Shown: positions 51,750-61,661 of the stretch, piece by piece
Layout of the letters: each line of letters starts with the position of its first letter
Numbering within the stretch: the stretch's first letter is position 1
Source of the DNA: PHAA01 sp964457945
GTDB lineage: Bacteria; Bacillota; Syntrophomonadia; Syntrophomonadales; Syntrophomonadaceae
NCBI GenBank assembly: GCA_964457945.1
Contig: CAYWFX010000002.1
Coordinates: 178,092 to 242,091, forward strand
Direction: 5' to 3'
Length of the DNA: 64,000 nucleotides
Made by a program: the position numbers and the translations under genes
Notes under the pieces: model-generated
What the model saw: the letters and a program-made list of their open reading frames with translations, nothing else
Told to the model about the DNA's origin: nothing
Databases searched by the model: none

Positions 51750-53141
51750 CTAAATCGAATAGTATATTCTGCTTAACCACATTGCCTGGCCAATCAGACA
51801 TATTATTGGAATGGTAATAGATAAAAAAAGAATCCAGTGCAGTGGCAAAAAAACAATACCACAGAATAAGAATTCAATACAAACAGCTAAAATGGCGCTT
51901 ATCGTCAATGGAACCTGTTCCAACATTGCATTGTTAAAGATTTTTTTGGAACCATTATGTCCCAGACAGGCTATAGCCAGAGTTACAATTATGGCTGACA
52001 GAATAAGCAAAAAAACCAATCCTGCTCTTTGCAAAATCACATAAAAGCTTAATTGAATTGCTAATCCTAAAAATAGGGCTGTTAATATGCCGAATACCGT
52101 TAATGGCAGGAAGGTAAGAACTTTGGCTGCAATTAATCCGGATGGTTTGAACCCACTTAGCCAATAGAAGGATTTTTGCTCACCTTCATTTTGCCAGGCA
52201 GTGGCTGGCAGCTCTCCATAGCAGAAGAGCCAGACGGCTAAGGATATAATTAAAAACAGATTTGGATCATATAAATATGATTTGAGGGTTGTAAAACTAC
52301 AGATAATGATGAGTGTTACCCATACAATAAAACGTATTTTGGTAATAGAGTTACGCCCCAGCAGAAACCATTCTTTAACAATGAAGGTGTTTGAGAACAA
52401 GCGGCTAAATCGCTTGAACCTTTTGAATGGCAGTCTATGCTTATTCATTGAGTCATTCTGCAAATATGCTTCCTTCCATAAACCAGATAAGGTTGAGGAA
52501 AAGAATAGAATCGTTATGGAGACAGCACCAAGCATAAGGATGATGAGCAGCGTATCAAGATTATCGAGGGTGGTAAAAGAAAGGTTATGGTTGGACAAAA
52601 AAAAGCCAAGTATAGCCGCAATACCCCCACCCCATAGAAACGAAAAAAGCAGGTAAAAGACACTGGCAAGTCTTTTCAAATATCTGTTTATCAAGATATT
52701 AAACAAACAGGCAGTCAGAGTGGCGGCAACGGGAAAGACTAAAAACGTTAATAGTATTAGCCATGGTGAAATGGTATGGCTAGAGGCTACTAGCATTAGG
52801 GGAAATAAGGATGCCCCTCTTAGATTACTCCACAAGACTTGCCCATAAATGGCCCATATTATATTATTTGCTGGGATTCCTGTCAGCAAATCAAATGTAT
52901 TTTCTGCGCTAGACAAATATTTTTCTGCAGGTAAATAGCCGGAAGCAAGTAAAATGATAAAAGCCAGTAATAATATCAACGAGGTATCATCTGTATAAAA
53001 ATAGGGTTGCATTATCGCATAGATAATACCCATTAACCCAATAAGCTCAATTAATATCATGCCCCAGCCCTTTTTAGAATAGATAAACAGGCTGTTAATG
53101 CCTGGCTTCATTTTCATATAAAATAAAGTAATTGAAGTCAT
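51750..53141 (-). CDS. ABC transporter permease
   Basis: 463 residues, about eleven hydrophobic segments, starting with a short cytoplasmic stretch (MTSITLFYMKMKPGINSLFI) and a large central cytoplasmic loop near 225-260. No named family signature beyond an ABC-2-like export permease. ATG start; 12 bases after the ATPase gene. Its 3' end has a degraded duplicate at 48773-48985. Confidence 0.8.
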   Translation of the reverse strand: MTSITLFYMKMKPGINSLFIYSKKGWGMILIELIGLMGIIYAIMQPYFYTDDTSLILLLAFIILLASGYLPAEKYLSSAENTFDLLTGIPANNIIWAIYGQVLWSNLRGASLFPLMLVASSHTISPWLILLTFLVFPVAATLTACLFNILINRYLKRLASVFYLLFSFLWGGGIAAILGFFLSNHNLSFTTLDNLDTLLIILMLGAVSITILFFSSTLSGLWKEAYLQNDSMNKHRLPFKRFKRFSRLFSNTFIVKEWFLLGRNSITKIRFIVWVTLIIICSFTTLKSYLYDPNLFLIISLAVWLFCYGELPATAWQNEGEQKSFYWLSGFKPSGLIAAKVLTFLPLTVFGILTALFLGLAIQLSFYVILQRAGLVFLLILSAIIVTLAIACLGHNGSKKIFNNAMLEQVPLTISAILAVCIEFLFCGIVFLPLHWILFLSITIPIICLIGQAMWLSRIYYSI

Positions 53142-53153
53142 AGTTTATCCCAC

Positions 53154-54557
53154 CTACTCTTTGATTTGGGCATCTGTCAATTGCAGAAACAAATCTTCCA
53201 AACTGCTGCTGCCATATTTAGCGGTTAGTTCTGCCATAGTACCTGAGGCATAGCAAATACCTTTTTGGATTATAACGATATAATCGGCCAATTCCTGCAT
53301 CACAGCCATTACATGGCCAGAGAAAAGCACCGTTTTTCCGGCAGCTTTCCTCTCTCTGAAAATTTTCTTAATAACTGCGAGGGTTTTTGCATCATAAGCG
53401 TTGGTCAGTTCATCTACAATTAATAGCTTGGGATCATTAAGCAAGGCCAGACATATAGAAACCTTCCTTTGCATTCCCTGAGAATATGTCTCCACCATTT
53501 GCTCTTGATATGGTACAAGATCAAACAGCTCCAGCAGATAATTGATCCGTTCCATCAAAACAGCTTCTTCCAAGCCTAATAATCTTCCACTATAGTAGAG
53601 ATGTTCTTTGGCTGTCAGCCTATAATAAAGAATCGGTTGGTCTGGCACATAGCCAATTTGTCTTCGTATTGATTCACTGCCTTTTATCCAGATATCTTGT
53701 CCATCAAGCAGGATGTGTCCATTTTTAGGTTGCAGTAACCCGGTTAGCATCTTCAATGTGGTGGACTTTCCTGCTCCGTTGGGTCCTAAGAGCGCAAAAA
53801 TTTCACCTTTCTGAACTGTTAAGCTTAGATTATCTACAGCTTTATAATCTCCGTAAAGGTAGGAGATATTTTGTAGCTCCAATAGGGGATTGCCGGTGCG
53901 GATATGTGTGGTCATATCGGGAAGCCTGATATTATCCTGGCTAAATACGAGAGCTTTTTCTTCTAATCCAGATTCTTGGGCTTTTACTTCTTTGATATCA
54001 TTATTGGTTAGGTAACTTTTGAGTGTTTTATCAAATGCCTCTTTATCATCAACATTAATAAATATTGATGTAACCATGCCTCTTTTACTCTTGGGATTAT
54101 CTTCACACTTGGCTTTAACCAGCAGGGGACTTTTTAAAGAAACAACATGTGTTGCCTTGTTCGTTCCCATACAATAAAGATTTTCTTCTTTCCTGAATAG
54201 CGTAAGTCCAAGGCTATCCTTCGTTGACAACTGTATAGATTCTGGTGCAATTCTCTCAATCATTTCCCATGGTACAGTTGTTTTAAAACGTCTGCCCAAG
54301 CCAATAGTCAGTCCATTTTCTCCAAGCAAATGAGCTGATCTTAAAAGCGCTACCGTATAATATAGTAAAAAAAGATCAAAAATCATGATTATTGAAGATA
54401 TTATTAAAAAGACAGTTATGCTGGTTGTTAGAACATGTGTAATAAAAATTGCAACAACCATTTCTATTGCCATAATCACTAAAAACGCATTGATAAAATT
54501 TCTCATTTGTTTATTGCTTTTTGTATTGCTAAAGACGAGTTTTTCGGGAGATAACAT
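53154..54557 (-). CDS. ABC transporter ATPase with N-terminal membrane/PH-like extension
   Basis: 467 residues. Residues 1-200 hold two membrane helices (FLVIMAIEMVVAIFITHVL, VFLIISSIIMIFDLFLLYY) and a beta-rich part with TVPWEMIERIAPESIQL, like a bacterial PH/YcxB-type domain. From about residue 225 it is a standard ABC domain: GPNGAGKST (Walker A), YSQGMQRKV (signature), LLIVDEL (Walker B with Leu after the Glu where Pro is usual) and SGHVM (H-loop). Forms an exporter with the permease. Starts 32 bases after merR. Confidence 0.88.
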   Translation of the reverse strand: MLSPEKLVFSNTKSNKQMRNFINAFLVIMAIEMVVAIFITHVLTTSITVFLIISSIIMIFDLFLLYYTVALLRSAHLLGENGLTIGLGRRFKTTVPWEMIERIAPESIQLSTKDSLGLTLFRKEENLYCMGTNKATHVVSLKSPLLVKAKCEDNPKSKRGMVTSIFINVDDKEAFDKTLKSYLTNNDIKEVKAQESGLEEKALVFSQDNIRLPDMTTHIRTGNPLLELQNISYLYGDYKAVDNLSLTVQKGEIFALLGPNGAGKSTTLKMLTGLLQPKNGHILLDGQDIWIKGSESIRRQIGYVPDQPILYYRLTAKEHLYYSGRLLGLEEAVLMERINYLLELFDLVPYQEQMVETYSQGMQRKVSICLALLNDPKLLIVDELTNAYDAKTLAVIKKIFRERKAAGKTVLFSGHVMAVMQELADYIVIIQKGICYASGTMAELTAKYGSSSLEDLFLQLTDAQIKE

Positions 54558-54589
54558 GTTTAATTACCCCTTTCCCAAGCAGCTTTAAT

Positions 54590-55426
54590 TTACTCACTGG
54601 CTTTGGCTGCTGCTTTCCCAGGCTCTAAATATTTACATAGCAGTTCTATCATCTTCATTTGGGATGGTGAATACACTTCTGCAAACATGTCACTCCATAA
54701 TGATTCCAGGGGTTTTTCCAGTCCTGATTCTTGACTTATTAGCTTTTCATAAAAAGGAAGGCTCATTATAAACTGGGCATATTCTAAAGCCAGTTCCGCA
54801 ATCGCTGGTGAATCAGGTGAGATGTCGGCAATAGCGGTGATTCGGGGCCCATAATCCAGGGATTGCTGGTATTTATCGGGATGGTCGCGAAAATACTCCG
54901 CTACCTCGCGCAAAGTATCCTGATAATCCAGACCCCACTGTAAATCATCTATTACCCCATATAGCTTGCGTTCTTGCTCATAAATTTCCGGGCAAATACC
55001 CATATATTGTTCTCGAGCTTCTTCACCCAGTATATCTACAAACATCTTGAAAGAAGGAGATTCATCAGGGTCTTCGGTCAGGTTATGCCGGTCTTCGCTC
55101 AATAAGTTCTGGATTTTCTCAACCCGCTCGGTCATAGTGTTAATCTGAGTCAGCAATTCTGTTTGCAAAGCGAGCAGAACCTCACGAAAAGTCTTATGGT
55201 CATCAGGTTCACCCAGTATTTCCTTGATCTGCTCCAGGCGCAAACCCAGGTATTTGAGACGTTTGATTGAACGCATACGGTTTAATTCACCCGGACCATA
55301 TAAGCGATAACCGCCAGCCGAACGCTTCACTTCAGCCAGCAAGCCAATCTTATGATAATGAAGTACAGTTTTTATAGTCACCCCGGTCAATTTTGCAAAT
55401 TCGCCGATCTTAAGATGTTTTTCCAA
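54590..55426 (-). CDS. MerR-family transcriptional regulator
   Basis: 278 residues, TTG start. N-terminal MerR HTH (KIGEFAKLTGVTIKTVLHYH, YRLYGPGELNRMRSIKRLKY), coiled coil about 75-115, then a C-terminal helical domain (about 120-270) resembling ligand-binding TipA/antibiotic-recognition domains. First gene of merR-ATPase-permease; it should control its own promoter through the palindrome at 55455-55475, activating export on drug or peptide binding. Confidence 0.9.
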   Translation of the reverse strand: MEKHLKIGEFAKLTGVTIKTVLHYHKIGLLAEVKRSAGGYRLYGPGELNRMRSIKRLKYLGLRLEQIKEILGEPDDHKTFREVLLALQTELLTQINTMTERVEKIQNLLSEDRHNLTEDPDESPSFKMFVDILGEEAREQYMGICPEIYEQERKLYGVIDDLQWGLDYQDTLREVAEYFRDHPDKYQQSLDYGPRITAIADISPDSPAIAELALEYAQFIMSLPFYEKLISQESGLEKPLESLWSDMFAEVYSPSQMKMIELLCKYLEPGKAAAKASE

Positions 55427-55447
55427 TCCTCATCCCACCTTAAGGAA

Positions 55448-55478
55448 AGTATAAACCCCGACCTAGGGTCGGGGTCAA
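55448..55478 (-). promoter_or_regulatory. MerR-type promoter/operator
   Basis: Minus-strand -35 TTGACC (55473-55478) and -10 TATACT (55448-55453) are separated by 19 bp, the over-long spacer typical of MerR activation. The spacer is filled by a perfect 9-bp inverted repeat ACCCCGACC-TAG-GGTCGGGGT at 55455-55475. It drives merR and the ABC genes. Confidence 0.85.
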
Positions 55479-55607
55479 ATAATATTTGTATTTTTTTAAA
55501 TATTATTCCGTTTATTTGAAAAACTTGCATAAAACTAAATAGGGTATCCACTGAGAATACTCTTGGTAATCATCACTCATCAAAGCTAAGCTGCAAATTG
55601 TAGCAGT

Positions 55608-56222
55608 CTAGGAATCTGATCCCATGCTTTCTTCGCTGGGACTTATTATCTCCGCGATAGCCGCGGTCAGTTCGGTTAACCCTTCGCCGGTTTCGGCTGA
55701 GAAAAACAGGGGCGTTTCTGCCAGCCCCAGGGTCTTTTTAATGATATTTAAATTCTTCTGTCTTCCCCCGCGAGAGACTTTGTCGGCTTTGGTGGCTACC
55801 ATTAGAATAGGAATATCGCAATGCTGCAGCCAGTTTTTCATTAATATGTCATTTTCATTAGGGGCGTGCCGGATATCCAACAGCTGAATAACCCCTTGGA
55901 CTTGAGAACGATTCTGCAAGTAGTTCTCAATCATCTTGCCCCATTTTTCTCGCTCCGCCTTAGAAACCTTGGCAAAGCCATAGCCGGGCAAATCTACTAA
56001 ATACCACTCCTCATTAATGAGATAATAGTTTATAGTACGTGTTTTGCCAGGTGTAGAACTGGATTTCGCCAGCTTTTTACGATTTACCAACTTATTAATT
56101 AACGAAGACTTGCCAACGTTGGAACGTCCCACCAGAGCAATTTCAGGAAGATCTCCCTCCGGTAACTGCCCGATATCAACAAAGGTGCCGCTATATTCAG
56201 CACGCTTTATCTGCAAAACCAT
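55608..56222 (-). CDS. engB: Ribosome biogenesis GTPase EngB (YsxC/YihA)
   Basis: 204 residues. GTPase motifs GRSNVGKSSLIN (G1), TPGKTRTINYY (G2), DLPGYGFA (G3), TKAD (G4). Needed for late 50S assembly. ATG overlaps the lonA stop by one base (TAATG), the usual lonA-ysxC arrangement. Confidence 0.95.
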   Translation of the reverse strand: MVLQIKRAEYSGTFVDIGQLPEGDLPEIALVGRSNVGKSSLINKLVNRKKLAKSSSTPGKTRTINYYLINEEWYLVDLPGYGFAKVSKAEREKWGKMIENYLQNRSQVQGVIQLLDIRHAPNENDILMKNWLQHCDIPILMVATKADKVSRGGRQKNLNIIKKTLGLAETPLFFSAETGEGLTELTAAIAEIISPSEESMGSDS

Positions 56223-58561
56223 TAAGCCAGCACCGGTTTTTCCAGAGCGGCAGCCAGCACTTCATCCATGTGGCTGACTAGTATAAATTTCATTTTCCGC
56301 TTTATGTTGGCTGGCACTTCTTCTAAATCCCTCTTGTTTTCCATGGGCAGTATGATAGTATCAATACCCGCCCTGTGGGCCGCTAAAGCTTTCTCTTTCA
56401 GTCCACCGATAGGCAAGACATTCCCTCGCAGGGTGATCTCCCCGGTCATGGCAACATCGTTACGCACTGACCTCCCTGACATGGCTGAAGCCAAAGAGGT
56501 CGCCATAGTAATACCCGCTGATGGTCCATCCTTAGGTATAGCTCCCTCGGGAACATGAATGTGTATATCATATCCTTCCAGAGTTTCTGGGCTTATTCCT
56601 AATTCCTCAGCTTTCGATCTGACATAGGTCAAGCCAGCCTGCGCTGATTCCTTCATTACATCCCCCAGTTTACCGGTAAGAGTCAACCTGCCTTTGCCTT
56701 TAATGAGAGCTACCTCGATGGAGAGAATATCTCCTCCACTATCCGTCCAAGCCAGACCGGTGGTTACTCCTACCTGGCTTTCCTTTTCTGCGGTGCCGAA
56801 ACGGAACTTTTCTGCCCCCAGGTATTTGTTTATACTGCTGACCGTTACATTGACCGAGGTATTCTTATCCTTTACTACCTGTCGGGCCACCTTCCTACAT
56901 ATAGAAGCTACCTGTCGCTCTAAACTTCTAACCCCGGCTTCCCGTGTATACTCTCTGATAATCTTGCGTAGGGCCGCTTCAGAAAACGTAATGTTGCTAT
57001 CCTTAAGCCCATGTTCTTTCACCTGTTTCGGTACTAAGTATCCTAAAGCAATGTGCAGCTTATCTTCTTCCGTGTAACCCGATATTTCGATTACTTCCAT
57101 CCTGTCCAGCAGAGGACGAGGGATATTATGAATGGAATTAGCTGTTGTAATGAACATTACTTTGGAAAGATCAAAAGGTATCTCTAAGTAATGATCGCTG
57201 AAAGAGTTATTCTGCTCAGGATCCAAAACTTCCAAGAGTGCAGAGGCTGGATCGCCCCGAAAATCCGTGGTCATCTTATCGATCTCATCCAGCAGGAATA
57301 CGGGATTCCTGGAGCCGGCCTGCTTCATACTATTAAGAACCCGTCCCGGCATCGAGCCTACATAAGTTCTTCTATGACCTCTTATTTCAGCCTCATCTCT
57401 AACCCCACCCAGCGACATGCGCACAAATTTACGCCCCAGTGATCTAGCCACTGATTTTCCCAGGGAGGTTTTACCTACCCCAGGAGGCCCGACCAGACAG
57501 AGAATAGGACCCTTCATCTTCTTAGCCAGCTTTCTTATAGCCAAGTATTCCAAGATTCGTTCCTTAGGTTTTTCCAGTCCATAATGATCTTCATCCAGTA
57601 TTTTTTCGGCCAGATCCAAGTCCAATCGATCACGAGTTTCTGTGGACCAGGGCAAAGACAAGGCCCAATCCAGATAGTTTCTCACTACCACGGCTTCAGC
57701 AACCGCAGATGGCATTTTTTCTAACCTTTCCAGTTCCTTATTAATCTTTTCCAAAGCTTCTTTGGGAAGATCAGCTTTTTGAATGCGTTCCCGCAACTCT
57801 TCAACTTCTGCGGATCGTTCATCCTTCTCGCCCAATTCCTTTTGTATAGCCTTCATTTGCTCACGCAGATAGTATTCTTTCTGCGTCTTTTCCATCTGTT
57901 TGCGCACCCGGATATTAATTTTTCTTTCCAGTTCGAGAACTTCCATCTCTTTAGCCAATATCTCACATACGTGGTTTAGCCGTTGGTTGACATCCCGGGC
58001 TTCCAAGACTTTTTGTTTTTCAGGTATGCGCAGGTTTAAATGGGAGGCAATAACATCCGCCAACCTCCCGGGTTCCTCTATCGCTACCACGGAAACCACG
58101 GTTTCTGGCGGAATTTTCTTGCTCATCCGCACATACTGTTCGAACTGGTAAACCACCGTACGCATCAGGGCTTCCATCTCTGCATCCTTTAGCGGCGTTT
58201 CGCTTTTGTATTCTTCAATACCTACCTTCATATAGGCGTCGTGAGAGATATAAGTTTTGATACTGGCGCGGTAGAGTCCTTCTACTAGAACGCGCATAGT
58301 ACCTCCTGGCATTTTAAGTACCTGCCTAATCTCCGCAACTGTCCCTACCTCATAAATATCTTCTTCGTCGGGCTCATCAGTCTGAGCTTCCTTCTGAGTG
58401 GCCAGAAAAATCTCCTTAGAGCCGAGCATGGCCTCTTCTATGGCATGAATGGACTTTTTACGTCCTACATCCAGATGAATAATAGTATAAGGAAAAACCA
58501 GCACACCTCTAAGGGGCAATATAGGAATTTCGCGATAATTCAATTCGTTTTCCTGTGACAA
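56222..58561 (-). CDS. lonA: ATP-dependent protease LonA
   Basis: 779 residues from the TTG at 58561, seven bases after GGGAGG; the in-frame TTG at 58576 lies on that site. N-terminal substrate-binding LON domain (IPILPLRGVLVFPYTIIHLD), AAA+ with GPPGVGKTSLGKS and FLLDEIDKM, and C-terminal Ser-Lys protease domain with PKDGPSAGITMATSL (catalytic Ser). Degrades misfolded and regulatory proteins. Between lonB and engB, as in Bacillus. Confidence 0.97.
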   Translation of the reverse strand: MSQENELNYREIPILPLRGVLVFPYTIIHLDVGRKKSIHAIEEAMLGSKEIFLATQKEAQTDEPDEEDIYEVGTVAEIRQVLKMPGGTMRVLVEGLYRASIKTYISHDAYMKVGIEEYKSETPLKDAEMEALMRTVVYQFEQYVRMSKKIPPETVVSVVAIEEPGRLADVIASHLNLRIPEKQKVLEARDVNQRLNHVCEILAKEMEVLELERKINIRVRKQMEKTQKEYYLREQMKAIQKELGEKDERSAEVEELRERIQKADLPKEALEKINKELERLEKMPSAVAEAVVVRNYLDWALSLPWSTETRDRLDLDLAEKILDEDHYGLEKPKERILEYLAIRKLAKKMKGPILCLVGPPGVGKTSLGKSVARSLGRKFVRMSLGGVRDEAEIRGHRRTYVGSMPGRVLNSMKQAGSRNPVFLLDEIDKMTTDFRGDPASALLEVLDPEQNNSFSDHYLEIPFDLSKVMFITTANSIHNIPRPLLDRMEVIEISGYTEEDKLHIALGYLVPKQVKEHGLKDSNITFSEAALRKIIREYTREAGVRSLERQVASICRKVARQVVKDKNTSVNVTVSSINKYLGAEKFRFGTAEKESQVGVTTGLAWTDSGGDILSIEVALIKGKGRLTLTGKLGDVMKESAQAGLTYVRSKAEELGISPETLEGYDIHIHVPEGAIPKDGPSAGITMATSLASAMSGRSVRNDVAMTGEITLRGNVLPIGGLKEKALAAHRAGIDTIILPMENKRDLEEVPANIKRKMKFILVSHMDEVLAAALEKPVLA

Positions 58562-58623
58562 AAAAACACCTCCCAAGCAAGTTCATTCTACTATATGGCT
58601 CAATACTGCGCAAGAACAGTAAG

Positions 58624-60255
58624 CTATTCCTTTATTAAAGCAAATTGTAGCACTTCGTCAAGGTCACGTACAGGGGTTACTTCAATATCGGTAAAACTCT
58701 CAAAAATGGAAAGCCAGTTTTCTTGCGGGATCAACACCTTCTTTATCCCGGCACTCCTGGCTGCTTCCACTTTACTCATAACTCCGCCCACCGGTTTTAC
58801 CTGTCCGTGAACTGAGACTTCTCCCGTCATGGCTATTAGATTATTAATTTTAATATTATTTAAGGCAGAATATATGGCGGTAGCCATAGAAACACCTGCA
58901 GATGGTCCATCCACCGGTGTTCCTCCTGGAAAATTGATATGAATATCAAAATCCTTTATTTTAATCTTAAAGTTGGCCTTGAGAACGGTCATCACATTTT
59001 CCACCGCCCCTCTTGCCATGCTTTTGCGGCGTGATGTCCTGCCGCCACTGCTGATCTCCTCTTCTTCCACTACTCCTGTGACCGTCCATGAACCCTGACC
59101 TTCACCGACATGGGTTACTGAAGCTTCTACTTCAATTAGGGTCCCAATATTGGCCCCATAGACTGCCAGACCATTAACCAATCCTACTTGAGGTGTATCT
59201 TGTACTTTAGGCTCAGGTCGGGGTGAAAAACGTCCATTATTGAGAACTTTTTGTACTACTTCCGGACTAATCGCCGCTATTTTTTCCACTTGGGCGATTC
59301 CCGCAGCTAGCTGCACTATGTTTACCGCCTCACGACCATTGCCGGCATGACGAGTTATTTCCTGCAGGGCTTCTTCTTCTAAAACCAGCAGTATTTTTTG
59401 AGCTGCATTCCGGGTTATAACCTTGATCGACTTATTATCCAGGGGTTTAAAGAAAATCTCCATACACCTTGACCTTAAAGCCGGGGGAAGTTCATTAGGC
59501 ATTCTGGTAGTTGCCCCTACTAAGCGAAAATCTGCAGGTAAACCGTTTTGAAAAATATCATGGATATGGTCGGGAATATTTTTATCATTTTCAGTATAGT
59601 AAGCACTATCCAGCATAACCTTCCGGTCTTCCAGTACCTTGAGTAGTTTATTCAATTGCAGCGGATGTAGTTCCCCTATTTCATCGACGAATAGTATACC
59701 TCCATGGGCTCGAGTACAGGCACCAGGTTTGGGCTGAGGTATTCCAGCAGCACCCATGGAACCAGCACCCTGATAAATGGGATCATGAACCGAACCTATT
59801 AGCGGATCAGCTATATTACGCTCATCAAAACGGCATATCGTAGCATCTACTTCTACGAATTTAGCATTTTCCTTGAAAGGAGACGCCATGTTGCCACAAG
59901 CTTCCTTAAGTACCAAGCGAGCAGCAGCAGTTTTCCCTACCCCTGGTGGTCCATAAATAATTACATGTTGCGGGTTAGGACCGCATAGAGCCGATCTCAG
60001 GATAGAGATGCCTTCCTCCTGTCCTATAATGTCGCTGAAGGTGCCGGGACGACTCAAACTGGAAAGTGGTTCGCTCAATTTCACGTTGCGCAGTTGCCGC
60101 AATTTCATGTTTTCCTTCTCAGAGGTCTTGGTTATAACCGATTTTCTACTTTGCTGGCTCTTGAGCAGATTCCAGAAATACAGCCCTATTACGATACCAA
60201 ATAGCAACTGAATGAGATATAATATTCCCCCATATTGTGCAAAAAAATCATTCAT
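58624..60255 (-). CDS. lonB: Forespore-type protease LonB
   Basis: 543 residues. Short N-terminal membrane helix (ILYLIQLLFGIVIGLYFWNL), no LON substrate domain, AAA+ with GPPGVGKTAAARL and FVDEIGELHPLQ, protease domain with PVDGPSAGVSMATAI. This plan matches Bacillus LonB, a forespore sigma-F product. ATG start at 60255. About 60 bases before lonA. Confidence 0.93.
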   Translation of the reverse strand: MNDFFAQYGGILYLIQLLFGIVIGLYFWNLLKSQQSRKSVITKTSEKENMKLRQLRNVKLSEPLSSLSRPGTFSDIIGQEEGISILRSALCGPNPQHVIIYGPPGVGKTAAARLVLKEACGNMASPFKENAKFVEVDATICRFDERNIADPLIGSVHDPIYQGAGSMGAAGIPQPKPGACTRAHGGILFVDEIGELHPLQLNKLLKVLEDRKVMLDSAYYTENDKNIPDHIHDIFQNGLPADFRLVGATTRMPNELPPALRSRCMEIFFKPLDNKSIKVITRNAAQKILLVLEEEALQEITRHAGNGREAVNIVQLAAGIAQVEKIAAISPEVVQKVLNNGRFSPRPEPKVQDTPQVGLVNGLAVYGANIGTLIEVEASVTHVGEGQGSWTVTGVVEEEEISSGGRTSRRKSMARGAVENVMTVLKANFKIKIKDFDIHINFPGGTPVDGPSAGVSMATAIYSALNNIKINNLIAMTGEVSVHGQVKPVGGVMSKVEAARSAGIKKVLIPQENWLSIFESFTDIEVTPVRDLDEVLQFALIKE

Positions 60256-60327
60256 TAATTATGTTCCTTTCCCGATCTGATCACAGTTATTATTCCCGTC
60301 GGGAAAAAATAGAATGAAGGAATTAAT

Positions 60328-60358
60328 CAGAAAAAAAGGTAGCTTACGCTACCTTTTC
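60328..60358 (-). terminator. Terminator after clpX
   Basis: Minus-strand GGTAGC-GTAA-GCTACC followed by TTTTTTTCTG. It ends the tig-clpP-clpX side. Confidence 0.9.
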
Positions 60359-60386
60359 CCATATTATTGATCTAGTTTCACTTATA

Positions 60387-61637
60387 CTAATTTACCCTGC
60401 GCTTAGCATCTACGGTAACCAGCAAAGGTTTTTCCTTTTTACTGATAACATCCTTGGTAATTAATACCTTGGTTATGTCTATACGCGAAGGCACTTCATA
60501 CATTACCTCCAGCATAACGTCTTCAATGATAGCTCGCAGACCTCGAGCGCCAGTATTGCGGTGCAAAGCCTCTTCCGCTATGGCCTGCAATGCATCCGGC
60601 ATAAATTCCAGATCTACCCCATCCAGTTCAAACAGTTTCTTATACTGCCGGGTAAGTGCATTCTTGGGTTCGGTTAAAATTTTAACCAGAGAATCTTTAT
60701 CCAATGCCTCCAGGGTGACAATAATGGGTACACGACCTACAAATTCCGGGATTAAGCCATACCGAAGCAAATCCTGAGGTAGAATCATATTCAGTATTTC
60801 TCCAATTTTCTTTTCTTCCCGGCTCTTAATGTCAGCCCCAAAGCCCATCACTTTTTCGCCAACTCGGTTTTGGATAATCTTATCAATGCCTTCAAAGGCT
60901 CCCCCACATATGAACAATATGTTACTCGTATCAATTTGTATAAACTCTTGATGGGGATGTTTCCTGCCTCCCTGGGGAGGCACGCTGGCTACAGTGCCTT
61001 CGAGGATCTTTAAGAGAGCCTGCTGCACACCTTCGCCGGAAACGTCGCGAGTTATGCTGGGGTTATCCGTTTTACGGGCTATTTTATCAATTTCATCGAT
61101 ATAAACGATACCCTTTTCAGCTTTTTCAATGTCATAATCGGCAGCCTGAATAAGCTTGAGCAGAATATTCTCAACATCTTCTCCCACATATCCAGCTTCG
61201 GTCAATGAAGTAGCGTCAGCAATTGCAAAGGGAACATTTAAAATGCGTGCCAAAGTCTGGGCCAGTAAAGTCTTACCACTTCCCGTTGGTCCTAGCATCA
61301 TTATATTGCTTTTTTGCAGTTCAACATCATCCAGCTTCATAACTAAATTGATACGCTTATAATGATTATAAACAGCAACTGCCAGAGATTTTTTAGCTAT
61401 ATCCTGTCCGATAACATACTCATCTAATATTTCCCTTATCTCCTGAGGCTTAGGTATATCCCCGATTTCAAACCCAATATCATCGGCCAGTTCTTCTTCA
61501 ATAATCTCATTACACAGCTCAATACATTCATCGCAGATATATACCCCCGGCCCGGCTACCAGTTTTTTAACCTGATCCTGGGTTTTTCCGCAAAATGAAC
61601 ACTTCAATTGGCCTTTTTCGTCCCCATATTTTTGCAT
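60387..61637 (-). CDS. clpX: ATP-dependent Clp protease ATPase subunit ClpX
   Basis: 416 residues. N-terminal zinc domain (CSFCGKTQDQ...YICDECIELC), AAA+ with LGPTGSGKTLLAQTLA and IVYIDEIDKI, and the IGF-type ClpP-contact region replaced by VMGFGAD near residue 265, as in Firmicutes. Unfolds substrates for ClpP. ATG start; 24 bases after clpP. Confidence 0.97.
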   Translation of the reverse strand: MQKYGDEKGQLKCSFCGKTQDQVKKLVAGPGVYICDECIELCNEIIEEELADDIGFEIGDIPKPQEIREILDEYVIGQDIAKKSLAVAVYNHYKRINLVMKLDDVELQKSNIMMLGPTGSGKTLLAQTLARILNVPFAIADATSLTEAGYVGEDVENILLKLIQAADYDIEKAEKGIVYIDEIDKIARKTDNPSITRDVSGEGVQQALLKILEGTVASVPPQGGRKHPHQEFIQIDTSNILFICGGAFEGIDKIIQNRVGEKVMGFGADIKSREEKKIGEILNMILPQDLLRYGLIPEFVGRVPIIVTLEALDKDSLVKILTEPKNALTRQYKKLFELDGVDLEFMPDALQAIAEEALHRNTGARGLRAIIEDVMLEVMYEVPSRIDITKVLITKDVISKKEKPLLVTVDAKRRVN

Positions 61638-61661
61638 TCTTTCACCTCTCTTTTCGGAAGG

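Noticed and set aside
48178..55557. 16-bp direct repeat GGTATCCACTGAGAAT at about 48178 and 55542, flanking the ABC/OYE region like island ends
   Set aside because: A 16-base match is close to what chance allows in 64 kb, no integrase or tRNA is adjacent, and the flanks beyond the match differ.
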